Shown here: piece after piece, positions 22,536-34,059 of the stretch | How the letters are laid out: every line of letters begins with the position of its first letter | How positions within the stretch are numbered: position 1 is the stretch's first letter | Source: Lycocorax pyrrhopterus obiensis | Taxonomy: Eukaryota > Chordata > Aves > Passeriformes > Paradisaeidae | Reading direction: 5' to 3' | DNA length: 64,000 nucleotides | NCBI GenBank assembly: GCA_014706295.1 | Contig: JACSVZ010000038.1 | Span: forward strand, 2,542,001-2,606,000 | Made by a program: the position numbers and the translations under genes | The notes under the pieces: generated by a model | Databases searched by the model: none | What the model was told of the DNA's origin: nothing | The model's input: the letters and a program-made list of their open reading frames with translations, nothing else

Positions 22536-22645
22536 TCATAGAATCAGAGGAGCCCAGACTCGTTTGGGTTGGAAGGGACCTCAAAGACCATCTGGTTCCA
22601 GCCCCCTGCCATGGGCAGGGATGACACCCACTGGACACCACTGGT
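22536..22645 (-). mobile_element. CR1 LINE fragment, 3' end
   Basis: Begins with the reverse tail tcatagaatcagaggagccc and ttgggttggaagggacctca, continuing ccctgccatgggcagggatg. It breaks off where a plus-strand CR1 of another subfamily starts. Confidence 0.88.
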
Positions 22646-22654
22646 TTCTTCTGG

Positions 22655-22903
22655 GATGTCTGTAGGCCTGGGATGGGTCTCAGGGAAAGGTTCTTCCCCC
22701 CGAGGGTGCTGGGGCACTGCCCAGGCTCCCCAGGGAATGGTCCCGGCCCCAAGGCTGCCAGAGCTCCAGGAGCGTTTGGACAGCGCTCTCAGGGATGCCC
22801 AGGGTGGGATTGTTGGGGTGTCTGTGCAGGGCCAGGGGCTGGACTGAGGATCCCTGTGGGTCCCTTCCAGCTCAGGATATTCTGGGATTCTGTGACTCCC
22901 AAC
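22655..22903 (+). mobile_element. CR1 LINE fragment, 3' end
   Basis: tgggtctcagggaaaggttc, then gtgctggggcactgcccagg, tttggacagcgctctcaggg and ggatccctgtgggtcccttc, ending attctgggattctgtgactc. It shares long identical stretches with 57885-58102, so both belong to one subfamily, distinct from the copies at 4.8/18.3/31.6 kb. Confidence 0.9.
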
Positions 22904-24174
22904 CAAGCCATGGAGATGCTGCATCACCTCCCCTTGGCTTTCAGCCTTGTTGTGTCCCAAAGGGTGCAGCAGACCCACAACCACCCCAATTTGCCCAGTA
23001 GCTTTTCCCTGTGCACCTCCTGACAAGGGGAGAGGCAGGGGAATCCAGCTTTGCTTTGTTCCTCCCTCCAGTTCACTCTTGGCTTCACTCAAAACAGCTC
23101 GGAAAACAATAGCCAAAAATAACCAGGCTGGCAGGGAGGGCTGGAGGGAGAGGACACTGCTATGGCAACTGCGATCACTCCCTGCCCTGCTGTGGAGGCA
23201 GAGCTGCAGATTTGTCTCTATTCCCGAGGAGATTGGCTCAGCCCCAGCCCCAGGCATGCCCTGAGCCAGTCTCTCTTTGGGTGGCCAAACTGGCACCTCA
23301 CCCGCTGGGCACTGCTGGGCTGGCGAAGGGCAGCCAGGAACACATAAAGCCTGGGGGCTGCAAGTGGGTGGAAAAGAGCAGAGTTGTGGTCTCGGTGCTG
23401 GGTCTCCCCCTCCATCCGTGCAAAGGTTTCATGAGCACGGCCACAACAAGGCAGAGATGCTTAAAAATAAAAATAACCCAGCCAAGGGCAGCCAGAGAGT
23501 GCTCTTAGGGCGACAGCACGGGCTGGATGCGAGAGGATGAGATGTTTAAAAGGTTTGAAAGCAAACCTAAAGCCAGATCAAAAAGACAGGCACGGCATGG
23601 TGTAAAAACCCCTCAGGCTTCTCCAGATCACTTCAGACTCCTCAAGGAGATTGTGGGTTGAGGCTGAAGTAAATGACATGGGGAGATTTGGACTCCAACC
23701 ACCCTTCCTCGCACATCAGCAGTCCTTGGCCAGCCCAGCCCCATCTCCTTCACGCTCTGGAGAAGCCAAGACCTCGCTCACAGGCTCCTTCCCCGAGCTG
23801 GATAAGGAGATTTGTTTGTGCTGTTTGTGGGTTCCGTGCTGTGGGTGCCTCGTTAGGATCATCTTGGTCTTTACCCAAATCCTCTTGAGTTCATGTGAGA
23901 CACCCCTTCAAAGCAGCATCTGCACTGGAGGGCTCTGCTGTCCCTTCCCAACCTGCCATTTATTGCTGAGGACAGAATTTCAGTAGCTTTTAACATCTCA
24001 AAATCTGCAGATGGGCCACATTTTTGGGTCACACTCTGCTTCCTTCAGGATCCTTCAGAGGAGACAAGCCATGTCCAACCCTCCTGCTGAGGGGTCACCA
24101 GCCCACACACAGGGCTGAGTGGGAGCAGGGAACCTCCAAAGCTCTGGCCCAGAGTCATGAGAAAAAATCATCTT
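22904..24174. other. Spacer, nothing recognised
   Basis: Two weak AT-rich patches at 23090-23130 (GGAAAACAATAGCCAAAAAT) and 23460-23600 (AAAAATAAAAATAACC). No gene, RNA or repeat is recognised. Confidence 0.35.
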
Positions 24175-24480
24175 CAGCCTTTGTTTGTTTTTTCCCCTAA
24201 GCTACAGCTTGTCAACGTCTCCCGTGAAATAAACTCGGGGAAGGGACAATTAGATTAAACCCGAGTAACTTCTTCACTTACTCTGGAGCATTATAGGCAC
24301 CTTACACGTGGAAATTAAGTACCATTTGAAACATCCTGCATTGGCAGGTCAAAGTATTTAATTTCAGCTTTTAAATAGCATTTCCTTCCGGAGCTTTCCC
24401 TCGCCCACTTCATTCAGCTGAAGTCAACACCGTTCCTGGTGTTTGTCTGATGAAGGACTTGTCACATCACAGGTTCCATT
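24175..24480. promoter_or_regulatory. AT-rich island, candidate CNE
   Basis: TTTGTTTGTTTTTTCCCC, GTGAAATAAACTCGGGG, ACAATTAGATTAAACC, GGAAATTAAGTACC and GTCAAAGTATTTAATTTCAG. AGGTCAAAG at 24345-24353 is a nuclear-receptor half-site extended to the DR1/NR5-like form. About 280 bp of AT-rich DNA without a frame or known repeat. Confidence 0.42.
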
Positions 24481-24765
24481 TCTGCTCATCTTTGCTTTGA
24501 TTTTCACGTCAGCTTTCCTCCAAGAGAGCAGCCAGGCTCCTGCCTCAGCAGCTGTTGAGAGCCTGAGGTCCCGAGAGCCTGGCACATTCCCAGCTGGATT
24601 CCTGTCCAGCCCGGCCACCCTGGCATTGCCTGGGCACTCTAATTAAGAGCCAGCAGGGTGCCACATGCTCCCAGTTTGAGGACTGGAAATCAACTCAGAG
24701 GCAACAAACTAATTCACTCCAAACTCCTGAGGAAGGGAGTGGGGCTGGACTGCAGAGCCAGGACT

Positions 24766-25255
24766 CATAGGATCGTGGAATCATAGAATCATTAGGTTTG
24801 GAAAAGCCCTCTAAAATCATCAGGTCCTACTGCTAACCCAGCGCCGTGTTCACCACTAAACCACATCCCCAGGCACCACATCCACACAGTTTTTGGACAC
24901 TTCCAGTGACAGTGACTGTACCACTGCTCTGGGAAGCCTGTGACAATGCCTGGCCACCCTTTCCATGAAGAAATTTTTCCTAATATCCAAACTAAACCTC
25001 TTCTGGGGCAACTTGAGGCCATTTCCTCTCTTCCTGCCACTGATACCTGGGAGAAAAGACTCAAATCTCCCTCTCCAGAATGTACCCAGAGTAGCCCCAA
25101 TATTCAGGCTGGCAGCAGCTCCAGGAGGTTTTTTCCAGTCTAAGAGATTCTATGATTCCAAAATCATCAACCATTAGCCCATCACCACTAAACCACGTCC
25201 CTAAGTGCCACATCTACATCTCTTTGAAATCCCTCCAGGGACTGGGATTTGCGTC
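24766..25255 (-). mobile_element. Composite CR1 patch (nested or rearranged)
   Basis: A minus CR1 starts at atagaatcattaggtttgga and runs to about 25130 (caccactaaaccacatcccc, ttccatgaagaaatttttcc). At 25125-25160 a plus-oriented tip appears (ttttttccagtctaagagat, tctatgattcc). Minus-type sequence then resumes (aatcatcaaccattagccca, caccactaaaccacgtccct). The last part repeats the first part's internal sequence, so at least two CR1 copies are joined here. Confidence 0.82.
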
Positions 25256-25322
25256 TTGGTGTCTCTCTTGTCTGGTTTCAGTGGTGCCTGAGAACCTACC
25301 AGAGCTGGTTTGACCACAGGAA

Positions 25323-25440
25323 GGGATAATGTAAAGAATTACAGAGTGGTTTGGGTCGGAAGGGACCTTAAAGACCGTCACATCCTAACCCCTGCCATGG
25401 GCAAAGACAACTCACCTCCCCTGGCACAGGAAGGTGTCTC
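25323..25440 (-). mobile_element. CR1 3' fragment
   Basis: attacagagtggtttgggtc and ggaagggaccttaaagaccg give the reverse tail of the young-type CR1. It decays after ccctgccatgggcaaagaca. Confidence 0.85.
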
Positions 25441-25501
25441 CAGGTGTGATAAACATGGAGCTGCACATGAGGCTGACGGCAGGATTGCCACCTGTGCGGG
25501 C

Positions 25502-25592
25502 ACAGAATCATTCTGTGTCGTGGAATCATTCAGGGTGAAAAAGAGATTTAAGGTCCTTGAGCCCAACCCGCACCTCTGCAGCCACATCAGTA
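25502..25592 (-). mobile_element. CR1 3' tip, decayed
   Basis: cacagaatcattctgtgtcg, tggaatcattcagggtgaaa, aagagatttaaggtccttga and gcccaaccc are a mutated CR1 reverse tail of about 90 bp, close to the previous fragment. Confidence 0.65.
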
Positions 25593-26074
25593 CCAGCTGC
25601 CTCGGGCCTGGCAGGGTGAGGATCTCCCAGGGGTAACGAGGGAGGGCTGGTGGCTTCCTGGGACACCTCGCTGTGGTGTCCCAGGCACAACTGTCCCATC
25701 TTGCTCAGCACCACCCGGCCTGGGCAAGCACCAGAGCCACGGGATGTGGAGTCCTGGGATGCCAGCCAGGAGCAGGGAATAGCAACAGCAAAGCAGTGGC
25801 GGGGAATTGAGGGGGAGGATGGGCTTTTTTGTCCTCTTTTCAACCTTTCACTGACACCCCCTAGGTCGAGACTGGCTCTTCCATGGGACCAGCACTGCCC
25901 CAGTCCTGCAGAGCCGTGCCCTGGGCCCACCCAAAACGCCCACCGCCGTCACCTCCTCCCAGCTGCTGCAGAAAATCCCCGGCGTCCCTGCTCTGGCCGG
26001 GCTCTGCCGCCTTCCCTGGCTCTCAGTACAGTATCTGCCGGCCCCCTCCCTGCTCCTCGGGCTTTGTCAAAGCA
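25593..26074. other. Spacer, nothing recognised
   Basis: GC-rich sequence with no recognised exon or repeat. Confidence 0.35.
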
Positions 26075-26335
26075 CATTTCCCAATTAGAGGATAAAAATA
26101 TTCCATTCCTGACTCCGCGCGCTATCGATTTTGCCTGTAGCTGTGGAGGGGGCGAGGGCGGGCGTGCGCGGGGTAGGGAGAGGTGAAGGGCTGCAGGCAC
26201 GAAGTGCAGCTGCCTCCCCCCTACCCCTTTATTATTATTGTTATTATTCATCCCGGTGAAAAGCAGCGAGCAGGACTGGTTAGCTCAGCTGACCACTGAT
26301 AGAGAACAGGGGATCGATACTTAATTGACACAGGC
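26075..26335. promoter_or_regulatory. AT-rich island, candidate CNE
   Basis: CCAATTAGAGGATAAAAATA, CGCGCTATCGATTTTGCC, then a (TTATTA)-like run TTTATTATTATTGTTATTAT at 26228-26247. Later come GTTAGCTCAGCTGACC with an E-box, and GATCGATACTTAATTGACAC. ATCGAT occurs twice (26123-26128 and 26312-26317). Motif-rich, with no coding signal. Confidence 0.4.
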
Positions 26336-26342
26336 TGGGCAG

Positions 26343-26490
26343 CCGGAGCAGGGATTGGAGATGGGGGAAGGCTTCTGGGAGGAGGGAGGGGAAGAGGAGA
26401 GAAGGAACAAAAGCCAGGAGAAGGAGGAGAGGCAGGGAGAGGGTGGGAGGAGCGGGGAAATAATGAAAGAAGAGGCAGAGGGGACGGGAA
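26343..26490 (+). repeat. Purine-rich low-complexity tract
   Basis: The plus strand is almost entirely A and G (gggaggggaagaggagagaa, ggaggagaggcagggagagg), with few pyrimidine interruptions. Simple sequence, not a gene. Confidence 0.7.
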
Positions 26491-27012
26491 GCCCACGGAG
26501 CCCAGTGTGCCCCGCGGGAGCTCTGCGCTGGGAGCTGTTCCACCCCTGGGTGTGACGGGACAGGAGAGGTGACAGCGTGGCAGGGACGTCCCACGCGGGT
26601 ATCTACAGCCTCTTTGGGGAGCAAGGTGTGGGCTCTGTCCCTGGGTAGGTGTTGGGCACTCTCAGCTCAGCCAAGTGCCCAGGGCCAGCACTGCCAGCTG
26701 TCCCTCCTTGCCCGGCATCATCAGGAGAGGGACAAGCCCTGAATGTTGCTCCAGTGACAGAAGTACCCCCGGGAGACCCGAACAGCGCCCAGGGAGCAGC
26801 CTGGGATCTCTCCCACCAGCCCAGGGTAACTCCACCTCCTGCTGTGTCCCTCCCTTGGCAGCGCAGCCTATCCCACGTGGTGTATCTGCCACTAGACGTG
26901 GTCTAAACTCCCCAAACCTCATTTTCCCACCTCTGGATGATGCCTCCCAGAGCTGTTGGAAGGGTGGGTTTGAGTGCAGCTCATCCAGTGAGACTGGTCT
27001 AAAGAGTGGCAT

Positions 27013-27095
27013 CCCAGCCCAAGGAAGGGGCTGGAACAAAATGGTCTTTAAGGTCCCTTCCAGCCCAAACCAGTCTGGGATTTTATGATTCCGTG
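27013..27095 (+). mobile_element. CR1 3' tip
   Basis: ggaacaaaatggtctttaag, gtcccttccagcccaaacca and gtctgggattttatgattcc are the canonical CR1 tail. Only about 80 bp remain. Confidence 0.85.
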
Positions 27096-28590
27096 GCTTG
27101 TTTTCTCTCTCGTTGGACATCCTCTCTCTGCCCAACCCTGCTGTGGAGCTGACAGCTCACAGGGCGGGGTCTCACTGAGGGCAGATGTGTCACCTGGTGG
27201 CCCTGCTCACTCCAGTCCCTCGAGGAGAGCAAGTTTTGAGTGCTCAACAGAGCCCACAGTGCCCTGATTTCCTGGGAAAAGCCCTGAGCAGGCTGGGGAG
27301 AGCACAGAGGCCAGGTGAGGTACCGGACCTGGCAGCCACCCCCTCGTTCAACTCAGCTTTAGTGATGGCCCCACTGGAGCTTTTCACCTGGGTGGGGCAC
27401 CAGATTTACAAGGAAAATGTGGACAAGCTGGAGAACCGTGAAGGGAACCAACAGGAACAGGAGGTTTGGAAGTCGTGGCCTTTGAGGAAGAGTAGAAGGC
27501 AGTGAGTTCATGTGCTCCAGAAGGGAGAAGATACAGCAGCAAGTCCAGAAGGAAGGACACTGGCTGGTTTCTTCTCCATCTCAGGTAAGGGGAGGACAGG
27601 AGAAACCATGCCAGGCTGAAGGTGGGCTCCCAGGCAGCAGCCAGCTTCTCTCTGAGGATTTTGGTGGCCTTTGGTGGCCCTGAACATGATTATTACAGAG
27701 GTCTGAGGAGAATAAGGTGGACCTTCCTGCAGAACTCCAGGAGATACTGCCTGTGCTACAGAGGTCTCCAAAGAGAACTTTGACCAGAAGAACAGAAAAT
27801 TGCTGAACTTCTCCAAGACTTGGCTGCTCCAGAGCACTGGGCAAGAAATCCTTGGGGCCAGGAAGGGAAAAGCCAAGACATGTCTTGACCTTCAAAGTCC
27901 TTCAGCTGCCCACAGCAGAGGGGCTGCTCTTCCCTGGGAGCAGAGCTGGGCACCCAGCCCAAGACAGAGGCAGCAGGACTCGGTCCATGGGCAAAAGGCT
28001 CTTCATCCCTGATGGTGGAACAAGAGGGATGACCTTTCCCAAGCCTGAAGGTCACTTTTCTTCCTCTTCCATTTTACTCTTGGCCCTTCCAGTTCTCTCA
28101 CCCACCATCTTCAATAGGACACCCATGCACAGAAAGTCTTCAAGGTTGACCTTCACCAGCACCTCCCACCACGCAACCCAACCATCCAGGGAGAGGCCGG
28201 TTGGCCTTGAGCAGAGCCCAACAGAGCCTGTGGCTGCCTCCCAGCCAACAGGAAGAAGAAGGCTCTTCCAGGCATCTTCTCCTGCTTCAGATGTCTCAAC
28301 CTACACAGAACATGTCAGCCTGGAGACACACCTGGAAGTGCCTGCATGGGAAATGCTCAGACCCTCTTCCCACCCGTTTCCCATGGATGGGAAAGGCAGA
28401 TGTATTTAGCTTCTCTTGGCACCAACCAAAAAGAGCTTTGAAAGCAGGGATGGGGTGGTGGGAAAACAGCGCTTTGATTTTACTTGTTGTTTTTATGGAC
28501 TCTTGGAGGCCCGGCCTGACATTTGCTCCTTGTTCAGGTGTGGGCCCCACCAGGCCATGGCACAGGGAACCTCATCCCAGGGCCTGCCTC
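27096..28590. other. Unclassified single-copy spacer
   Basis: About 1.5 kb with fewer CpGs than its surroundings and no known repeat or exon. Several frames of 60-185 codons are open on both strands (for example 27852-28409 plus and 27508-27876 minus) without any recognisable domain. An old decayed repeat is possible. Confidence 0.35.
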
Positions 28591-28594
28591 GTCA

Positions 28595-29040
28595 CTCTTG
28601 ATCTATAACACGTCAGCCTTAAAAGGATCCTCTCCATCTCCTTAAACAATGTATTGCCGCTGTCCATCGCTCCCATTAATGCATAAAAAATCATTAGGCA
28701 TTTCTATGGAGACCCATCGCCATAAACGCAGCCTCCAAATGCACTCCGGCACTAAAGTGGCCAAAGTAAACTGAGGCGATTCCTGCGGTAAAACCCTCTC
28801 CTCACTCATCCCACCCCAGCCCTCCCCCAGCCCTCGCCGTCTCTCTTCCCTCGATCAATTTTATGGTGCTTGCCTGGGGTTCATTAATGTTTCCGGAATC
28901 TCTCTGTGCCCTGTTTAAAAATTCTTAATTAAGCAAGGTTTTTTTGTTTACACTTGAACTAATTACACTTTTAAACCCGACAATAAAACATCAGCTCTGG
29001 GCCATTAGGGCCCGCCACGGGCAGGCAATTCAGGAACTGC
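28595..29040. promoter_or_regulatory. AT-rich island, candidate CNE pair
   Basis: First half: CCTTAAACAATGTATTGCCG, CATTAATGCATAAAAAATCA and TTAGGCATTTC. Second half: GATCAATTTTATGG, TTCATTAATGTTTCCGG, TTTAAAAATTCTTAATTAAG and CTAATTACACTTTTAAACCC. Repeated TTAAT/TTAATTAA cores, a SOX-like ACAATG, and a polyA-signal look-alike AATAAA near 28983 are visible. No supporting exon. Confidence 0.42.
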
Positions 29041-30405
29041 CATGCTCTGCAAGGAGATAGGAAGGCCGGGGATGCAGCCTAGCTTCCGTCAAGAGGACGC
29101 CAGGATCTTCACCGGGTACATGGAGATGGGGGCCAAGGGTTCGAGCAGCCAGATGTCCCCTTCAGCTCTTCCTCGTTCCCTCCGGATGCGCCTTCCCTCC
29201 GAGATAAGGCCTGGCAGAGGAGATGGATGGGGAGGTGTCCGCTCCTCCCCAGCGCTCATCGCTGTTTGCCACGCTTGGGTTCTCCACACAACCAGCCTGT
29301 TTTTCCAGAGCCACGTTGGCCCAGTAATGGGTGATGGAGGAAATGGAGGCCTGGGGAATGGGCCTCATGGAGGAGGTAGGCCTAGGATGGCAGTGGTTGG
29401 GTCGTGTCCAACGGGCCGGGCTAGAGCACTGGTCTGTGCCCAAGGAGAGGCTCTCCCAGGTGGCCAAGGAGAAGAAGGGATGGAGCAGAACCTGTGGGAC
29501 ACGTCTGTCTCCATCAGCAAGGGAATGTGCCCCAGCCGAGTGCGGGAGCATATCTCAGGAGCTTGGGCTCAGCTTCTCAGCACTGCAGAAAACTCTTTTT
29601 TCCTGGCCGTTGTCTGCCTTGAGCTTTGTGTGTCCATCCCTGGGGACAGGAGCTGAGCTGGGGTGCTCAGTCCTTGGGGTCGTGGTAGCTGATGCTGCTG
29701 GAGACCCTTTAGGCAGGAGATGGTGCAGCTGGTGGTGGACACAGGGTCACCACTGCCCACTGGTGTCACCCCTGCCCACCACCACCACGTGAATGCTCAA
29801 AAGTGCCCACGAGCACAGAAATAGGGGTCACTCAGGAGATTTTCTGCACCAACCAAGACCAGAAGATGCTGGTCACAAGTTCACCTCCCACCACAGTGGT
29901 GGCTCTCCAGACACCAGCTCCAAACTGGTATTTCCTGCCTTCTTTCTGTCCCATCTGAAAATACCCTTCCTGACATCAGGAAGGCACATGGGGCAGGGTG
30001 AAGTTGGGGCAGGATGAATTTGGGACATGAGGAAGATGGGACCGTGGAGATGGGAACGGGGCAGGGCTGTTGGGAGCCTTTGGGTCACGTCAGTGGTAGC
30101 CATGTGGAGAAGGCGAGCCAGGACATGGCCGGGAACTGGTCGCTGCACGTTGGCAGCTCTTGGTGGCCTCGGGTTCCTGATTTCTGTGAGGCTCTTGATG
30201 CCCAAGAGCAGAGGGGTGGAAATCCTCCATGTCCCACCGAGCCAGGCTGCCTCTTCCAGGTCCTCAAGGGGCCCACCAAGAGGAAACTGCCCAACTTTTG
30301 CTCAGGTGCTTTCCTGAGGTCCTCACCAGAGGGAAAAACTGGAGTTCCAGAGCTCCCCCTGCAAAAGGGTGTGTGGCAATTGAGCCCCTGGAAAATCCTT
30401 CCACC
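29041..30405. other. Spacer, nothing recognised
   Basis: The frame at 29042-29656 (204 codons, plus) has an ATG but no recognisable domain, and overlapping frames are open on both strands. A short CAC trinucleotide run lies near 29778. Confidence 0.35.
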
Positions 30406-30409
30406 AGGG

Positions 30410-30640
30410 GAAATTTAGATTGGATATTACGTAAAATTTCTTCACTGAAAATGTGGTCGGGCACTGGAACGGGCTGCCCAGGGCAGTTGTGGAGTGACCA
30501 TCCCTGGAAGTGTTCAAAAGCCACGTGGATGTGGCACTTGAGGACGTGGGTTAGTGGAGAAACAATGCTGGGTTAATGGTTGGACTCAAGGATCTTGGAG
30601 GTCTTTCCCAACCTTAACAATTCCCCGATTCTGTGACTTT
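30410..30640 (+). mobile_element. CR1 LINE fragment, older subfamily 3' end
   Basis: gattggatattacgtaaaat, ttcttcactgaaaatgtggt and cgggcactggaacgggctgc encode the FRLDIxKNFFTENVVRHWNGLP relic of the ORF2 C-terminus. ggttggactcaaggatcttg and gattctgtgacttt close the 3' tail. Confidence 0.92.
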
Positions 30641-30899
30641 ATCTTCCCCACCCAGGGAGCAGAGAAGGCTTTTGCAGTGCAATAAACACCCTGAGCAGGA
30701 CCAAACTCTTGCAACCAGTCCTGTATCCTGCTCCCCACCTTGCTCCATCCCAAAAGGCTGCCCCCAGCACGGCTGCCTTTTGGAAATCCCTTTCCCTGCC
30801 TGTTGCCAGCAGGGAGCTTGGGAAAAATGTCTCACCCTCGCTGAGATCCCTGCAACCAACCTGCTTGATAAACTCCCCCACACGGTGAGAAATGGGGCT

Positions 30900-31060
30900 T
30901 CAAAGGCATTTTGCTTTTTCCATAGATATTTATTTAAAAAATAAAAATCCATATATAAAACTTTTTGGGGAAATGTTGCATTTTTTAACACAAAAAACAA
31001 AACAAAACCAGATGCTCAGAGGTTTTTGTGAGCCTAATTCATAAATAAACCAGCGGATTT
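30900..31060. promoter_or_regulatory. AT-rich island
   Basis: CCATAGATATTTATTTAAAA, then AAATAAAAATCCATATATAA and TTTTTTAACACAAAAAACAA. The A/T runs are partly simple sequence. CATAAATAAACC at 31040-31051 is FOX-like. Equally possible as low-complexity DNA. Confidence 0.28.
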
Positions 31061-31593
31061 GCTTGGAAAGAAGGGAGGAAGAAGGGAGTGGAATTGTCGG
31101 TTCCAACACACTGGTCTTTCTTTTCTCCTCTCCTTTTTGAAGCCGAAAATGTCACATTTTGTGAGAATACCTGAAGCAAAACCCGAGCAAAGATTTGATT
31201 CCTTCCTCCCGGCCGCCGCTGCCCACGTGAGCTCCCAGCCCTCCTCCTGGACAGAAGCGGGAGCGCAGCGGCAGCAGCGAGTCAGTCCCCACCTCCGCCA
31301 GAAATCCCTCTGATTTTGGGGTTATTTTATTCGTTCTGGACTCGACCTGTTTGGTGTCAGCTGCCGGTTCGTGTGAAATCCGCCTGGACCAGTCCCAGGT
31401 GAATGTCAGCTTCCCGTGCTGCCCCTGGAGCAGCAATTCCCTGGGGATACTCCTGGGGGGATTTTACCCCTGCGCAGCAGAGTCCAGCCTTGTCCCAGGG
31501 CAGGCTGTAAGGAAGGAAAGTCCATTGTCCTCCGGAGCCATGAGAGGAACCCGGGCACAGAGCAGGGGAGCAGCTCCCCAGGATTCCCAAACC
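31061..31593. other. Spacer, nothing recognised
   Basis: A short block at 31145-31200 (CACATTTTGTGAGAATACC) is mildly AT-rich. No exon or repeat is recognised before the CR1. Confidence 0.35.
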
Positions 31594-32275
31594 ATTGGCA
31601 GCCCTGGGGAGAAGGACTTGGGGGTGTTGGTGGGTGAGAGGCTCAACCTGCCCCGGCCATGGGCACTGACCCCAGAAACCCCCCCTGTGCTGGGCTGAGC
31701 CCCCAGCGTGGGCAGCAGGGGATGGGGGGATTCTGCCCCTCTGCCCCGCTCAGCTCAGACCCCACCTGCAGAGCTGCCCCAGCCCTGGGCAACAACAGCA
31801 GGAGGACGTGGAGCTGCTGGAGCCAGTCCAGAGGAGGCCCCGGAGCTGCTCCCAGGGCTGGAGCCCCTCTGCTCTGGAGCCAGGCTGGGAGAGCTGGGGG
31901 TGCTCACCTGGAGAGGAGAAGGCTCCAGGGAGAGCTCAGAGCCCCCTCCAGGGCCTAAAGGGGCTCCAGGAGAGCTGGAGAGGGACTGGGGACAAGGGAT
32001 GGAGGGACAGGACACAGGGAATGGCTTCTACTGCCAGAGGGCAGGGCTGGATGGGATATTGGGAAGGAATTGTTCCCTGGGAGGGTGGGCAGGCCCTGGC
32101 ACAGGGTGCCCAGAGCAGCTGTGGCTGCCCCTGGATCCCTGGCAGTGCCCAAGGCCAGGCTGGACGGGGCTTGGAGCAGCCTGGGACAGTGGAAGGTGTC
32201 CCTGCCGTGGCAGGGGTGGGATGGGATGGGCTTCAAGGTCCCTTCCAACCCAAACCACTCTGGGATTTTGTGATA
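31594..32275 (+). mobile_element. CR1 LINE fragment, young subfamily copy 3, longest 5' extent
   Basis: Reaches furthest upstream of the three near-identical copies: ggacttgggggtgttggtgg, gtgagaggctcaacctgccc (degenerate DLGVLVDERLNLS). It then shares ILPLCPAQLRPHLQSC-type and EPVQRR relics with the others. It ends ggtcccttccaacccaaacc, actctgggattttgtgat. One base missing near 32026 relative to copies 1 and 2 shifts the frame again. Not coding. Confidence 0.94.
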
Positions 32276-34055
32276 CGGCACCAGCCTGAGGGTGCATCCC
32301 CTCCTCACCCCACAGTCCCCCTGCACTCATCAGCTGGAGCTGAGGCCTGGCAGAACATGTCCATGGAACAGCAGCACAGCAGCACTGCTCTGTCACACAG
32401 TCAGGGGACAAAGCCACCCCAGGCCACTGCCAAGGGAGCAGGAGGAGAATGTGAGGCTGCTGGGAGGAGGAGGGTGAGGAGAGAAAGGAGGAAGGAGCAG
32501 CAGGGAACGGGGCTGGGTTTCCAGCAGGTTCCTCTCAGGGCGATTGGCTCAGGTTGCATCGATCCGGGTGTGATCAGGACTTTGTGTTTGCTGCACAGGG
32601 GAGGGGGAGAGAAGCTCCGAGGGGAAGAAAATAACAAGAATGGGAAAACTGGAGGTGGGAGTTTTCCTGTCCCTTCTACTGCTCTAGATGAAGGCAAAAT
32701 AACAGATCCCAAATTCCTGGCAGATCCATCCTAGTGCCAGTGCGGAGCATCCCAAAAATGCCACAAGGCACACAGAGAACGCAGCTCAGAGGATCAGTCT
32801 CAGCTATGAGGGCACCTTGGATGCCAAATCCAACCCCTGTTCATGTCACACCCTCCCTCAGCACCTTCTCCTCCTCCTCCTCCTCCTCCCAAGCCCTCCT
32901 TCACAGACCCCCCCTGCAGAGGACCAAGCCGAGCCCAGCAAACTCATCACACCTGTAACACAGGTGGGCTCCAGCCAGCCTGGTTAAATCCAGAGGAGGG
33001 GATGGAATAAATCACGAGACACCGTGTCTGGGTGGTTTGGTTTTCCTTGAGTGCCCACAGGCATCGCCAGGAGCTGGGAAGGCACAGGGAGCATGGAGAG
33101 GTGCTCACCTCCCCCTGCTTCCCCTGCCCACCTCCTGGGAGGGGCCTTTGGGGGCGATAAATCTCCCTGGTTAACGGGGAGCAATATTTGGGGAGGATTC
33201 ACAGCAGGAAAAATGCCCAAAAAGGTGGAGAAGGGAAACAGCACAGCACTCTGTGGGGTTTGATCCATAGGGAGGAGGACAAAGAGGCAGGAGAGGGATG
33301 AAGGAGCAAATCAAGGCAGGGGAACCACACAGGGACCGTGGCCCTTCACGCCTCTCCTGGCACGAGGAGTCACCCCTGGCGTCCTGCTGGCTGGGACAGA
33401 GGAGAGGGGACAAACCTCTTTGGGGCACAGATGAGCTGATGCCCCTGCACACGCCGACCTGTCCCTCTTCATCCTTTCCCCGATTTTTCTCTTTCTTCTT
33501 CAATGCCTGGAGGAAAACCGCAGCTCCGGGAAATGTCAGGCAGAGTTTGCCCTTCGGGGCGGGGAAGCAGGTGGGACAGGCTGGGATAGGCTGGGACAGG
33601 ATGGGACCAGAGGGGAGCAGGGGTGAGCAGCTGCAGGTCTCGTTTTGCCTGGGGAGGGATAAGGGGGAACAGCACTTTCCTCATGTGTGTCCCCCAGAAA
33701 TAGGTCAGGACCCCACAGCGGGGTTTGAGGTGGCCCTGCTCTCCCACAGCCGTGTCCCTGGGGAGTGTGGGTGACAGGGGCTTGTAGAGGACTGGGGGCA
33801 GGAGTTTGCTGGGATTAACAACCCAACTCCCCCCCCCCCCCAGCCCTGTGTCCCTCCATGCTCACGCCTGTCCCCCACCCAGGCCATCATTTGGTGCTCC
33901 CCTGCCCCATGGTCAGGGTCTCCACCCCACAACCCCTCCAGCACCAAATCCCAGCCCTTAAACAGCCCCCCAGGGCGGGCAGCTTCCCACATCCCTTTCC
34001 CCTTCCCGCAGCCAACATAATGGCCTGAGCGCGGCCAGGCTGCAGCGTCCTCCTC
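32276..34055. other. Spacer with short simple repeats
   Basis: (CTC)n at about 32866-32890, four CTGGGAYAGG-like 10-mers at 33571-33610 and a 13-C run at 33829-33841. No exon or mobile element is recognised. Confidence 0.45.
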
Positions 34056-34059
34056 CCTC

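Noticed and set aside
29042..29656. 204-codon ATG-initiated frame
   Set aside because: No domain, no codon bias visible, overlapping open frames on the other strand, and no splice signals that make sense.
4833..32275. Roughly equal 13.4-kb spacing of three near-identical CR1 copies, suggesting a tandem segmental duplication
   Set aside because: Flanking sequences of the three copies are unrelated and their 5' truncation points differ, so they are independent insertions. The spacing looks accidental.
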